Positions 36,223-45,042 are shown, counted from the first letter of the stretch. The stretch is 64,000 nucleotides of DNA from BJGV01 sp965205785 (GCA_965205785.1 OZ242188.1:1550001-1614000), one strand, 5' to 3'. Numbers and translations are program-made. Notes: generated from the sequence alone by a model not told the origin.

Positions 36223-37985
36223 TAGGAGACCTTTACTACACGGAACATGCCCGCTTTCATGTGTAGAAGTAAGTGACAGTGGAAAGCCCAGTGTCCTGGT
36301 GCGTCGGCAGTAATAGCTACTGATATGCGTTCAGCAGGTTTAACAAGAACCGTGTGTTTTCTTGGTAAGTACTTACCAGCCCCGTTTTCCAGATGCATCC
36401 ACATTCCGTGCAGATGCATTGTATGTTCCATCATTGTGTCATTTACAAATATCCAGCGAAGGCGTTCTCCATAGTTAAAAAGAACCGGTTTTTTTGCATC
36501 AGAATATTTTTTTCCATCAAATGACCACATGTAACGTTCCATGTTTCCTGTAAGATGGATTTCGATTTCTTGTTCCGGTTTTCGCTGATCCGGGTATGGA
36601 AACAGGCTCTTTAAATCTGTATAGAGCAAAACTCGTCTTCCGTCGTTACCAAGTCCGATGCCGGGTTCTCCCATACGACTACGTGTAAAATCTGGAATCA
36701 TCTGATTTCCGGGACCATGATTATCAGGTCCATGCTTGACAGAGGCAGCACCAGGAATATTGAAATGATTAATGTGTTCTGACATTTCCTCCATATTGTT
36801 TATTTGCTTTTTTCTATGCTCAGTATGAGGGCTCATATCTTCCACTCTCATACTGGACATATCCATACCCATATCTTTCATAGTACGAAGAGGACGCGAT
36901 CTTCGTTTGGGAATTTCAGCTCTCATTCCCATGCGTGGTGCCAGAGTGCCGCGGGCATAACCACTACGATCCATTGTTTCTGCAAAAATTGTATAGGCAC
37001 GGTTTTCCTTGGGTTTTACAATTACGTCATAAGTTTCTGCCGGACCAATACGAAACTCGTCTATTTCAACAGGCTGCACATTTTGTCCGTCGGCTTGTAC
37101 TACTGTCATTGTTAGCCCTGGAATCCGAATATCCTGAAAAGTCATTGCTCCTGCCTGTATAAATCGTAGACGTATACGCTCGCCGGGATTAAAAATTCCT
37201 GTCCAGTTTGCATCAGGGGAAAATCCGTTCATAAGAAAAGTATAGGCATGGCTTGTAACATCTGCCATATCTGTCGGATCCATCCGCATCCTTGACCAGG
37301 TGATGTAGTTGTCAAGTGTTGCAGCCCAGCCCTTCTGTTTCAGATCCTGATAAAACTCAGCTAAGGTTCGTTTTTGATAGTTGTAATAATCCGATTGCTT
37401 CTTTAATTTGGAAAGCATTTGTACAGCTGATGCAAAACTCCAGTCTGAAAGCATTACTACATATTCACGATCATATTGGACAGGATCTGGCTCAATCGGA
37501 TCAATAATTATCGGAGCATAAACCCCGGATTGTTCCTGGCCTCCCGAATGGCTGTGATACCAATAGGTACCGCTCTGTTTAACAGGGAACTGATATACGA
37601 ATGTTGTACCCGGCTCAATACCTGCAAAACTAACTCCTGGTACTCCATCCATACCAGCTGGTAAAAGTATTCCGTGCCAATGAATTGAAGAAGATTCTTT
37701 TAAGTGATTCGTTACATTCAAGGTAACGTTTTGGCCTTCCTTCAAGCGAATTAATGGTCCAGGAATTGAGCCATTAACTGTTGTTGCAGTTGTATTCAGG
37801 CCATTAACAGTGAATGGTGATTCTGCAATAGTAAGGTTAATTACATTACCCCTTAATCCAGATCTTTGAATTGACGTATTTGCCTGTACATAGGAAGGGA
37901 GAAAATTTTCTAGGCCTTTCAGCACAACAAAAGCACCCATTCCTTTTAATAAAGAACGTCTGGAAATAAAATTTGATTTCATCAT
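36222..37985 (-). CDS. copA: Periplasmic multicopper oxidase CopA
   Basis: A 587-residue multicopper oxidase with a twin-arginine signal (SRRSLLKGMGAFVVL, residues 8-22). Copper ligands are present in order: HWHG near residue 99, WYHSHSG near 141, HTMHLHGMWM near 518 and HCHLLLHMKAGM near 570, which includes the type 1 Met. A Met- and His-rich stretch (MKDMGMDMSSM, EEMSEHINHF) sits in the middle, as in CopA/PcoA. It oxidises Cu(I) in the periplasm and confers copper tolerance. It is the middle of a three-gene minus-strand run with a small Cys-rich protein upstream and copB downstream. Confidence 0.93.
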   Translation of the reverse strand: MMKSNFISRRSLLKGMGAFVVLKGLENFLPSYVQANTSIQRSGLRGNVINLTIAESPFTVNGLNTTATTVNGSIPGPLIRLKEGQNVTLNVTNHLKESSSIHWHGILLPAGMDGVPGVSFAGIEPGTTFVYQFPVKQSGTYWYHSHSGGQEQSGVYAPIIIDPIEPDPVQYDREYVVMLSDWSFASAVQMLSKLKKQSDYYNYQKRTLAEFYQDLKQKGWAATLDNYITWSRMRMDPTDMADVTSHAYTFLMNGFSPDANWTGIFNPGERIRLRFIQAGAMTFQDIRIPGLTMTVVQADGQNVQPVEIDEFRIGPAETYDVIVKPKENRAYTIFAETMDRSGYARGTLAPRMGMRAEIPKRRSRPLRTMKDMGMDMSSMRVEDMSPHTEHRKKQINNMEEMSEHINHFNIPGAASVKHGPDNHGPGNQMIPDFTRSRMGEPGIGLGNDGRRVLLYTDLKSLFPYPDQRKPEQEIEIHLTGNMERYMWSFDGKKYSDAKKPVLFNYGERLRWIFVNDTMMEHTMHLHGMWMHLENGAGKYLPRKHTVLVKPAERISVAITADAPGHWAFHCHLLLHMKAGMFRVVKVS

Positions 37986-38058
37986 ATTTTCTTATCCTTA
38001 ATGGATTTTGTATGGCACTTACACAACACGTATAGGAAAATTCCAACATTAAAAATTA

Positions 38059-38078
38059 CTGACTAATGAATTAGTCAG
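38059..38078. promoter_or_regulatory. Perfect 9-bp inverted repeat upstream of copA (candidate operator)
   Basis: Arms CTGACTAAT and ATTAGTCAG separated by GA, 74 bases upstream of the copA start and downstream of the small exported protein gene. The shape suits a TetR/MarR-type dimer; it does not resemble the CopR box. No regulator gene is adjacent. Confidence 0.5.
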
Positions 38079-38110
38079 CATATTGGATTTAAATCTTAGG
38101 AACTATTTGT

Positions 38111-38569
38111 TTAGATACGCAAACGTCGCGTAATAAGGTAGGTATTGGAGCTGGATTGACTTGAAAAGTCTGAAAAAGATAATACTAAAAAAGCTGAGAC
38201 CAATCTCTTCTGTGAAATAGAGTTAAATGATGTGCTCGTTACCTGAGGCGGATCAATATCTGACTCAACTATTAAACTGAGCATGGGAATATTTTGTTGC
38301 AAGTCTTGATTGATGCTAATTACAGAAGATTCTTCACAACATAAGCCCTGACTTGAGTCAAAAGCAATATTGCAATCTATATTTATACATTCTTCATGGC
38401 CATTACACAGGTTCGTACTGTGCGTATCCATATCATTTATATCATGCACAGTCCCAACAGTTTTCTCAATTTCTGTACATGCATACGTAATCTGTGCCTG
38501 TAAAGGGCCAGCTACCAGAATAAACAGCAGTAGAAATATGGATGAGAAAGGTCTGTTTTGTTGGGGCAT
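38111..38569 (-). CDS. Small exported cysteine-containing protein upstream of copAB
   Basis: A 152-residue protein with a signal peptide (PFSSIFLLLFILVAGPLQAQ, cleavage after the QAQ region). The mature part has clustered Cys and His residues (CNGHEECINIDCN, GLCCEE), consistent with metal binding. It lies 125 nt upstream of copA on the same strand. I do not recognise the family; similar small proteins precede copper operons in other proteobacteria. A periplasmic copper-binding role is inferred from composition and position. Confidence 0.6.
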   Translation of the reverse strand: MPQQNRPFSSIFLLLFILVAGPLQAQITYACTEIEKTVGTVHDINDMDTHSTNLCNGHEECINIDCNIAFDSSQGLCCEESSVISINQDLQQNIPMLSLIVESDIDPPQVTSTSFNSISQKRLVSAFLVLSFSDFSSQSSSNTYLITRRLRI

Positions 38570-38937
38570 ATCGGCTCAGTATATTTATGTTACTAAGCTA
38601 TGACAACATAACTAATTTAATCGTTCATACATAAACGTTAATTTTGGTCAGGGCTAAAATTGCTAATTTTTGAACGTATTATCAGTTGATTTTAGTCCCT
38701 CGATTGCAGACAAGGTTGCTTGTAGCACAAGCCACGCATACAATCGAAGAAATTGCAGTAGAGATCGCAGAGCTTATAGTATCAAAAACATAGTAAGGTA
38801 GTAGTTCTGAATTTTAACGTCTGCTAATTTTCATACCGTCTGTTATCACATTTAAGTTTTTAGCTCTTAGGTTCTCATGTGGACAAATGGCAAATAGGGC
38901 TTCACATCTATGATGACTTTTAGTAGCATAGTGCATC
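38570..38937. other. Divergent intergenic region
   Basis: About 370 bases between the copper genes and the methyltransferase, which are transcribed away from each other. It should hold both promoters. No inverted repeat or RNA gene is obvious. Confidence 0.35.
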
Positions 38938-39846
38938 ATGACCTTTATGAAACCACTTTCCATTCAGCCCATCCCTTATCAAGGTAGTAAACGCTCGCTT
39001 GCTCCGCATATTTGCCAACTAATTCCACCAGATGTTGAAACACTTTATGAGCCTTTTGCCGGTTCGGCAGCTATCACACTTTATGCTGCTTCGCATAATC
39101 TTGCTGAGAATTTTGTGATCGGTGATAGTTTCGATGTTCTAATTGATCTTTGGAAATTAATAATAAATCATCCAACTGAGCTATCAGAGGAATACAGTCA
39201 GATTTGGCATGAACAGTTTGAAGTTGGAGAACATCACTTTAATAATATTCGGGCATCTTATAATAAAGATGCAAACCCAGTGCAATTGTTATATTTGATT
39301 GCACGCTGTGTAAAAAACGCTGTTCGCTTCAACAAGCAGGGTCAATTTACCCAGTCAGCCGACAAACGCCGGACGGGAATGAAGCCGGACAGAATGACAC
39401 GGACAGTTCATGCTGTAAGTTATCTTTTGAAAGGTAGAACTCAGCTGTTTAAAGGCGATTTTGCAGATTGTATTGATAATGCAGCTCAAGATACCGATTT
39501 TGTTTACATGGACCCACCTTATCAGGGCACGACATACGGACCAGACAAACGCTACGCTTCACAATTATGCAGAAATAAACTGGTTGAAGTTTTGCACGAC
39601 CTTGACCATCGTGAAGTACCTTACGTGTTGTCTTATGATGGACGTATGGGCGAAAAAACATACGGGGAACCGTTGCCAGACAGTGTTCGAGCACACTTGC
39701 TGGAAATATGTGCCGGTAGATCTTCACAAGCAACATTGAGTGGCCGTAATGACATTACAGTTGAAAGCCTCTATGTCTCGCACGGCCTAGGCTTGACCAA
39801 TAGAGACATTAAAAAACTGGACTTTAAACAGGAACTATTCGCCTAA
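38938..39846 (+). CDS. Type II DNA adenine methyltransferase (Dam-like)
   Basis: A 302-residue D12-class N6-adenine methyltransferase. Motif X/I is IPYQGSKRSLAPHI (residues 12-25) plus YEPFAGSAA near 38; catalytic motif IV is DFVYMDPPYQGT near 186. It would protect the host from the HNH endonuclease encoded convergently on the other strand: the last 12 bases of the two genes overlap. The recognition sequence cannot be read from the sequence. Start ATG 38938; an in-frame ATG at 38947 is an alternative. Confidence 0.88.
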   Translation: MTFMKPLSIQPIPYQGSKRSLAPHICQLIPPDVETLYEPFAGSAAITLYAASHNLAENFVIGDSFDVLIDLWKLIINHPTELSEEYSQIWHEQFEVGEHHFNNIRASYNKDANPVQLLYLIARCVKNAVRFNKQGQFTQSADKRRTGMKPDRMTRTVHAVSYLLKGRTQLFKGDFADCIDNAAQDTDFVYMDPPYQGTTYGPDKRYASQLCRNKLVEVLHDLDHREVPYVLSYDGRMGEKTYGEPLPDSVRAHLLEICAGRSSQATLSGRNDITVESLYVSHGLGLTNRDIKKLDFKQELFA

Positions 39847-40587
39847 CTTTTTCTTTATCAGTGTCGAAATCTCGATAGAAAGCTTTCTTGATTCTGCTCT
39901 TAGGCGATCATACTGTTTTGTTTCATCACCAGTCCAGATAATTTCAGCGCGACGCGATGGTATCTCGGCGATATGGTCATAGTCTTCTGGAGAAGCCCAG
40001 AAACAACGTTTGCAAATATCCTGTTTGTATTTGGTTTGAAGGTTATCACAGTTTTCACATGACCAGTTTTTTGCACGATTAGAGGAGGCATCTATTAACA
40101 TAAACTCTTTAGGATCAAGTGTTACAGCATGATCATTGTCATCACCAGAAACTTCATAGGGTACGCGGTGATCTATCTGTAAATACCGTTCATGCATTTG
40201 CTCACCCGTAAACGCATCTTTTTCCCCATATATCTCTATCAATTCTTGTTTAAATTGCTTTGAAAAAGCCTTGCGTCCACCAATACGGCCACGCTTGATT
40301 CTTGACACATCATCGAAGGTATAAGCCCCCATGCGACGGCCAGTTTTTGGACTGGTAACATTGTGCGTGATAAGAGGAATTCTGTTTTCTCGAACATCAC
40401 GAATTGCGCGTGGCGGATGATCATAGCCGTATAAGTCGCTTAATTCTTCATTAGTGATAATTCCATACTTTAAAATATGGTCTATCACAGTACGAGCGCG
40501 TTTTGCTTCTACACTTTGACAAAGTGTAAGCAACACGGGGTCAAGCGCACTTTTAGGTGTTCGCTTAATTTTGTTGAGGTCAGCCAT
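39835..40587 (-). CDS. Type II restriction endonuclease with HNH motif and zinc ribbon
   Basis: 250 residues. The N-terminal half is a DNA-binding-like helical region. The centre holds an HNH-type motif: YLQIDHRVPYEVSGD near residue 134, followed by an Asn in SSNRAKNWS. Between these and the C-terminus are two Cys pairs (CENC, CKRC), a zinc ribbon frequent in HNH restriction enzymes. The context confirms the role: a cognate methyltransferase converging from the left and an XRE control protein overlapping its start by 8 bases. Cleavage site unknown. Confidence 0.8.
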   Translation of the reverse strand: MADLNKIKRTPKSALDPVLLTLCQSVEAKRARTVIDHILKYGIITNEELSDLYGYDHPPRAIRDVRENRIPLITHNVTSPKTGRRMGAYTFDDVSRIKRGRIGGRKAFSKQFKQELIEIYGEKDAFTGEQMHERYLQIDHRVPYEVSGDDNDHAVTLDPKEFMLIDASSNRAKNWSCENCDNLQTKYKQDICKRCFWASPEDYDHIAEIPSRRAEIIWTGDETKQYDRLRAESRKLSIEISTLIKKKLGE

Positions 40588-40816
40588 CTTTCCTCAACAA
40601 TTCAGCCGCATCGACTTCTAGCGTAACTGCAAGGGCTTCGAGTGTTGATACCGTAATGTTACGCTCACATCGTTCTATAGAGCCAATATAGGTTCGGTGA
40701 TACCCGCAAAGATCTGCGAATTCTTCTTGAGACAGACCCATTTGTAAGCGCCGTTTCTTGACGTTTGCAGAGATCACGCCTTGCAAATGAGAAATATCTT
40801 TGTACGAAGTATTCAT
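40580..40816 (-). CDS. Restriction-modification control protein (XRE, C protein)
   Basis: A 78-residue helix-turn-helix protein: VKKRRLQMGLSQEEFADLCG, then YHRTYIGSIERCERNITVST, the classic C-protein pattern. Its gene overlaps the endonuclease gene by 8 bases, so it is co-transcribed ahead of it. C proteins delay endonuclease expression until methylation is complete; the methyltransferase is here on a separate, convergent transcript. I see no clear C-box upstream. Confidence 0.85.
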   Translation of the reverse strand: MNTSYKDISHLQGVISANVKKRRLQMGLSQEEFADLCGYHRTYIGSIERCERNITVSTLEALAVTLEVDAAELLRKDG

Positions 40817-41094
40817 CCAAACATATAACTCGAAAAGAACACTTTAAGTCTACAGACTATTGATAGAGTGAAGCGTGTATTTTTGTGCAATCTGTCATAA
40901 TTTTTTCATTCAGTGTATTACCCAATGAAGATCTTTGTAAAAAAACATCCATCAATCTCCATACAGTCCATTACCATATTTTTGATGAAATGTTACAGTG
41001 GCGAAGATAACTATATTTACCTAACTTTCTATATGGGCTAGAACGCGACTAAAACAAGGTGAAAACTCTTTAATGTATTGGTATACATATACTC

Positions 41095-41568
41095 ATGATC
41101 AAAATGCTCATAGATACATGCGTCTGGCTAGATCTTGCAAAAGATTACCGGCAACAACCCGTGATCGGAGCGATAGAGGATCTTGCTAAAGCTCACGAGA
41201 TTGAACTAGTTGTGCCGCAAATCGTTATTGATGAATTTGAGCACAATAAGGTACGTGTCATCAAAGATACCCAACGGGGTCTTCAATCTCATTTCAAACT
41301 GGTACGAGAAGCTATACGCCAGTTTGGTGAGGATAAATATAAAGACAATATTCTGGATGCATTGAACGAGGTTGACCACAAAATAGTTAACAAAGGTGAA
41401 GTAGTAAATGATTCTATCGAGCGGATTAACACACTTTTAAAGTCAGTTAAGCCGTTTGATGTAACCAATGACATTAAACAACGAGTTACAGAAAGGGCTA
41501 TATCAGGCAAAGCTCCATATCACAGAGGTAAAAATAGTGTTGGCGATGCAATCCTGATTGAAATTTAG
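41095..41568 (+). pseudogene. PIN-domain nuclease (DUF4935-like), truncated
   Basis: 157 residues: LIDTCVWLDLAKDYRQQPVI (first catalytic Asp), then VVPQIVIDEFEHNKVRV and a helical segment, ending NSVGDAILIEI. In full-length DUF4935 proteins the GDAILIE element carries another catalytic acid and is followed by 150 or more residues. Here the frame stops right after it. The gene therefore lost its 3' half, probably at a rearrangement joining it to the next fragment. The region 40817-41094 upstream is non-coding and AT-rich. Confidence 0.65.
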
Positions 41569-41601
41569 GGAATTATATACTTATTGCCTTGGTAGCTTAT
41601 A

Positions 41602-41775
41602 TTAAGCTAGCCAGTCACTAGCCTTGTCCTTGGCCTTGTCCTTGGCCTTGTCCTTGGCCTTGTCCATATCCTCACTCAGCGCCTTCATATCAAGAAAACT
41701 CGCATGGTGACACCCCAAAAAGGTGACCAGGTCGATGGTGCGCAGAGAATCTGATTGTTCCCGTATGGCTGCATG
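41602..41775 (-). pseudogene. Short minus-strand remnant with an in-frame tandem repeat
   Basis: A stop-to-stop frame reading SLRTIDLVTFLGCHHASFLD, then MKALSEDMDKAKDKAKDKAK, then ASDWLA and a stop. The DLVxFLxCxHAxxLD part resembles the start of TM0106-like RecB nuclease/helicase proteins; the DKAK units come from a 12-bp tandem repeat. No normal ATG precedes it. I regard it as a 5' gene fragment with an expanded repeat. Confidence 0.35.
41622..41665. repeat. 12-bp tandem repeat, 3.7 copies
   Basis: CCTTGTCCTTGG is repeated at 41622, 41634 and 41646, with a partial fourth copy ending at 41665. On the minus strand it encodes AKDK units in the fragment described above. Confidence 0.85.
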
Positions 41776-41874
41776 AGCCTGTCTTTACAATTTGATTTCC
41801 CCGATCACTTACTTGATTATTCATACATTCTCCGCTATTTTCAATTCATATCTCCCGGGAAGGGCAGTACAGCC

Positions 41875-42051
41875 ATGCCCGATGATGATATTAGGATTGG
41901 TAAAGAGCTGAGCGGGTATCGTAAGATTGCAGAGAAAATGGCCTGTCGATTTGCCTCTGAGGGCAAAGTGCCGGGTTGCAAGATCGGTAGCACGTGGCGA
42001 TTTCGGAAGAGTAAAATGGATCGCTGGAGTAAAGAACAAGAGCAGAAATAA
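41875..42051 (+). CDS. Excisionase-family helix-turn-helix protein
   Basis: 58 residues from ATG 41875: IGKELSGYRKIAEKMACRFA, then EGKVPGCKIGSTWRFRKSKM, then DRWSKEQEQK. This is the MerR/excisionase-like HTH_17 fold with the typical G.IPG.K.G..WRF....D.W signature. It sits 12 nt ahead of hsdM and is probably co-transcribed; similar small proteins precede hsdM in many type I systems and may regulate it. Confidence 0.75.
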   Translation: MPDDDIRIGKELSGYRKIAEKMACRFASEGKVPGCKIGSTWRFRKSKMDRWSKEQEQK

Positions 42052-42063
42052 AGAGGATAACGC

Positions 42064-43620
42064 ATGACAGGAAACCAACAACGCGCTGCACTACAACGCC
42101 AAATCTGGCAGATTGCCAATGATGTTCGAGGCGCGGTCGATGGCTGGGATTTCAAGCAATATGTTCTTGGCACGCTGTTTTACCGTTTTATCAGTGAAAA
42201 CTTTGCCCGCTACATCGAAGCCGATGATGGCAGCATCAATTATGCTCAGCTATCTGACGATGTAATCACGCCGGAGAACAAAGATGATGCCATCAAAACT
42301 AAGGGGTACTTCATCTACCCCAGCCAGCTGTTCGTGAATGTTGCTAAAAACGCAAATACCAATGAAAGCCTGAATACCGACTTAGCCGAAATATTCGCCG
42401 GGATTGAGGCCTCTGCCAGCGGCTACCCTTCTGAAGGCGATATCAAAGGACTGTTTGCTGATTTTGATACGACCAGCAATCGCCTGGGTAATACAGTAAC
42501 AGCGAAGAATGCACGCCTTGCCGCCGTACTCAAAGGTGTGGCAGGGTTAGCGTTTGGTGACTTTCATGGCAGCCAGATTGATTTGTTCGGTGACGCCTAT
42601 GAATTCCTCATATCCAACTATGCCGCTAATGCCGGAAAATCCGGCGGTGAATTCTTTACGCCGCAGCATGTCTCCAAACTCATTGCCCGGCTTGCCATGC
42701 ATAAGCAAGCCAGCGTGAATAAAATTTATGACCCCGCCTGCGGTTCTGGCTCGTTGCTGCTACAAGCCAAAAAGCATTTTGATGCCCATATTGTTGAAGA
42801 AGGATTTTTCGGTCAGGAGCTCAACCACACTACGTACAACCTGGCGCGGATGAACATGTTTTTGCACAATATCAATTACGATAAATTCAATATGCAGCTA
42901 GGCGATACGCTCATCAATCCACACTTTGGTGAGGACAAACCCTTTGATGCCATTGTTTCCAACCCGCCCTATTCGGTGAAATGGATTGGCTCGGACGATC
43001 CGACACTGATCAACGATGACCGTTTTGCGCCTGCAGGTGTGCTGGCCCCCAAATCCAAGGCCGACTTTGCCTTTGTTCTGCATGCATTGAGCTATCTCTC
43101 CGGCAAAGGACGTGCGGCGATTGTTTGCTTTCCCGGTATTTTTTACCGTGGTGGTGCAGAACAAAAAATCCGTAAATATCTGGTTGATCAGAACTATGTG
43201 GATGCGGTGATTTCCCTCGCACCCAACCTGTTTTACGGCACCACCATTGCCGTGACGATTTTGGTGCTGGCCAAAAATAAACCTGACATGAACCTACAGT
43301 TCATTGATGCCAGTGGTGAAGAATTCTTCAAAAAAGAAACCAACAATAACGTGATGGTTGATGAGCATATTCAAAAGATTATGGATATGTTCGACAGTAA
43401 GGAGAAAGTGGATCACGTGGCGGAAGTCGTGCCGTATGAAAAGATTGTGGCCAATGATTACAACCTGTCGGTCAGCTCTTACGTGGAGGCCAGAGACACT
43501 CGCGAGGTAATCAATATTGCCGAATTCAATGCCGGGATTGAGGAAATTGTCGCCCGTCAAAGTGAACTCCGCATACAAATTGATGCCATCGTTGCGGAGA
43601 TTGAGGGAGAAGCCGCATGA
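42064..43620 (+). CDS. hsdM: Type I restriction enzyme methylation subunit
   Basis: A 518-residue HsdM. The N-terminal helical domain (RAALQRQIWQIANDVRGAVD, then GWDFKQYVLGTLFYRFISEN) is followed by the gamma-class N6-adenine methyltransferase: motif I DPACGSGSLL near residue 223 and catalytic NPPYSVKW near 300. Length is normal and no break is visible. It overlaps the fic gene by 4 bases. Its partners are only fragments (hsdS at 46094, hsdR at 46586), so it may no longer form a working restriction complex. Confidence 0.92.
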   Translation: MTGNQQRAALQRQIWQIANDVRGAVDGWDFKQYVLGTLFYRFISENFARYIEADDGSINYAQLSDDVITPENKDDAIKTKGYFIYPSQLFVNVAKNANTNESLNTDLAEIFAGIEASASGYPSEGDIKGLFADFDTTSNRLGNTVTAKNARLAAVLKGVAGLAFGDFHGSQIDLFGDAYEFLISNYAANAGKSGGEFFTPQHVSKLIARLAMHKQASVNKIYDPACGSGSLLLQAKKHFDAHIVEEGFFGQELNHTTYNLARMNMFLHNINYDKFNMQLGDTLINPHFGEDKPFDAIVSNPPYSVKWIGSDDPTLINDDRFAPAGVLAPKSKADFAFVLHALSYLSGKGRAAIVCFPGIFYRGGAEQKIRKYLVDQNYVDAVISLAPNLFYGTTIAVTILVLAKNKPDMNLQFIDASGEEFFKKETNNNVMVDEHIQKIMDMFDSKEKVDHVAEVVPYEKIVANDYNLSVSSYVEARDTREVINIAEFNAGIEEIVARQSELRIQIDAIVAEIEGEAA

Positions 43621-44048
43621 TGCTGGAAAACAAATTAAACATCACCAAACAAGTCGAGCTGGCTAAAGCAGAAGAAAAAATCAGCAAGCAAAAAGCTAAG
43701 CAGCTTTTTGACTCCGGTGATATTGCCAGGGGGAAAGTCGGCACATTCGCCGGGCTTTCTTTCATCCATGCTTATTTGTTTGAAGATATCTATGACTTTG
43801 CAGGCAAAATCCGCGAGGTGAATATTGCTAAGGGCAATTTCCGTTTTGCGCCACTGATGTATCTGCAAACCTCACTGGAACATATCGATGCTATGCCGCA
43901 AAGCGGTTTTGATCAGATCATCGAAAAATATGTAGAGATGAACATTGCCCACCCGTTCCGCGAAGGCAACGGACGTGCCATGCGCATCTGGCTGGACCTG
44001 ATTCTTAAAACGGAAAGGGAACTATATGCTTGGCGCTCCCCCAGCTAA
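43617..44048 (+). CDS. fic: Fic-domain AMP transferase, C-terminus disrupted
   Basis: 143 residues carrying LFEDIYDFAGKIREVNIAKG, then NFRFAPLMYLQTSLEHIDAM, and the complete catalytic FIC motif HPFREGNGRAMR near residue 111. Fic proteins AMPylate or otherwise modify target proteins. Those nested in hsdM-hsdS loci are usually about 190-200 residues, so this one breaks off just after the motif (LDLILKTE, then an unrelated AWRSPS). The rest is missing at the junction with the toxin-antitoxin insertion, so activity is uncertain. Confidence 0.75.
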   Translation: MMLENKLNITKQVELAKAEEKISKQKAKQLFDSGDIARGKVGTFAGLSFIHAYLFEDIYDFAGKIREVNIAKGNFRFAPLMYLQTSLEHIDAMPQSGFDQIIEKYVEMNIAHPFREGNGRAMRIWLDLILKTERELYAWRSPS

Positions 44049-44136
44049 AGCAGGAGGGGCTCCTGAAAGAACGGAGTTTCTCGCGGAGATTTAGATGAAT
44101 CAGCGAAAGAATTAGCTAGGAAATTAGGATAGATTG

Positions 44137-44153
44137 GAATGGAAATTCCATTC
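44137..44153. promoter_or_regulatory. 17-bp palindrome upstream of higBA (candidate operator)
   Basis: GAATGGAA and TTCCATTC around a single central A: an 8-bp perfect inverted repeat, about 80 bases upstream of the higB start and 40 bases upstream of its -35. It could bind the HigA dimer. Confidence 0.45.
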
Positions 44154-44194
44154 TGCCAGCTATTCTGAATTTCTGTATTTTTATTAAAGAAATA

Positions 44195-44223
44195 TTAGCA
44201 AGTGACGATTGTCGATATATAAT
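44195..44223 (+). promoter_or_regulatory. Candidate sigma-70 promoter of higBA
   Basis: TTAGCA at 44195-44200 and a consensus TATAAT at 44218-44223, 17 bases apart. The predicted start of transcription (about 44230) falls at or next to the ATG at 44231, implying a leaderless or nearly leaderless message. Confidence 0.5.
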
Positions 44224-44230
44224 AGTGCTC

Positions 44231-44515
44231 ATGATAGCAAGCATAAAACATAAGGGACTAAAAAGATTTTTTGAAAAAGACGATGCAAAAGGTTTAATAC
44301 CAGAAATGGTAAATAGAATCAAATCCATTTTAGCTCGTCTACATCAGGCAGAAACAATAGAAGATATGAATGTACATTCATATCAATTGCACCGGTTAGG
44401 TGGTAACCGTAAAGGTACATGGTCTGTAACAGTCAGAGGAAACTGGAGGATTACCTTTAAATTTGAAGGAAATAAACAAAAAGTATTTGATGTAAATTTT
44501 GAAGATTACCATTAA
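44231..44515 (+). CDS. higB: HigB-type mRNA interferase toxin
   Basis: A 94-residue RelE-superfamily toxin from ATG 44231: IASIKHKGLKRFFEKDD, then MVNRIKSILARLHQAETIED, then LGGNRKGTWSVTVRGNWRIT and FKFEGNKQKVFDVNFEDYH. This pattern is that of HigB (RNA cleavage on the ribosome). The antitoxin follows 13 nt downstream, the reverse of the usual relBE order but standard for higBA. The gene is intact. Confidence 0.88.
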   Translation: MIASIKHKGLKRFFEKDDAKGLIPEMVNRIKSILARLHQAETIEDMNVHSYQLHRLGGNRKGTWSVTVRGNWRITFKFEGNKQKVFDVNFEDYH

Positions 44516-44528
44516 GCAGGAGGATACT

Positions 44529-44843
44529 ATGAACAGATTAAAAATGAAGAACCCACCTCATCCGGGGCTGGCAGTTCGTGTTGATTGTCTGGAGCCAGCC
44601 AAACTGAGTGTAACTAAAGCAGCAAAGATACTTGGTGTATCGCGGCAAAGACTGAATAATCTGGTAAATGGTAAATCTGATCTGTCCTGGGAGATGTCTA
44701 TTCGTTTAGCAAAGGCATTTGGCAGCACTCCTGAAGGGTGGATGCGGTTACAGTTTCAATATGATGCAAGCAAAATAAAAGATCGTGCAAAGAAAATCAC
44801 AGTATATCCGGTATCAGAAGATGTACACAAGTTAGTCGCCTGA
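44529..44843 (+). CDS. higA: HigA-type XRE antitoxin
   Basis: 104 residues: PPHPGLAVRVDCLEPAKLSV, then TKAAKILGVSRQRLNNLVNG, then SDLSWEMSIRLAKAFGSTPE and GWMRLQFQYDASKIKDRA, the typical HigA/VapI plan (PPHPGExLRE...L..A....S..W...Q..YDL). A strong ribosome site (AGGAGG) precedes ATG 44529. It neutralises HigB and probably represses the operon. Intact. Confidence 0.88.
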   Translation: MNRLKMKNPPHPGLAVRVDCLEPAKLSVTKAAKILGVSRQRLNNLVNGKSDLSWEMSIRLAKAFGSTPEGWMRLQFQYDASKIKDRAKKITVYPVSEDVHKLVA

Positions 44844-44853
44844 AAATTTGAAT

Positions 44854-44910
44854 CAGTTACTCGTGTACTATCACAGCACAGCCGGAAAGCTGGCGAAGAA
44901 GTTGGGGTGA
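44854..44910 (+). repeat. 57-bp imperfect direct repeat, left copy
   Basis: Closely similar to 45784-45840 (about nine mismatches by eye). Both end in the coding-like element AGxLAKKL followed by a stop. The two copies flank the second toxin-antitoxin module. Confidence 0.65.
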
Positions 44911-45003
44911 AGCAGAGCCCTTTGTATTTAGTTTTTGGGGTATATTCCCAAGATTTAATTGCTAATCTGAATACATTTTTATAGATTTTACTTGATAATC
45001 ACT

Positions 45004-45030
45004 TGACAATGTTAGTGTATTTGCTAACAT
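45004..45030 (+). promoter_or_regulatory. Promoter with overlapping inverted-repeat operator for the second HigBA-like module
   Basis: A consensus -35 TTGACA lies at 45004-45009. A 7-bp perfect inverted repeat, ATGTTAG and CTAACAT separated by 8 bases (45009-45030), covers the -35/-10 spacer, as expected for autorepression by the XRE antitoxin. The -10 is probably near 45026-45033. Confidence 0.55.
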
Positions 45031-45042
45031 ATCCTTATAAAA

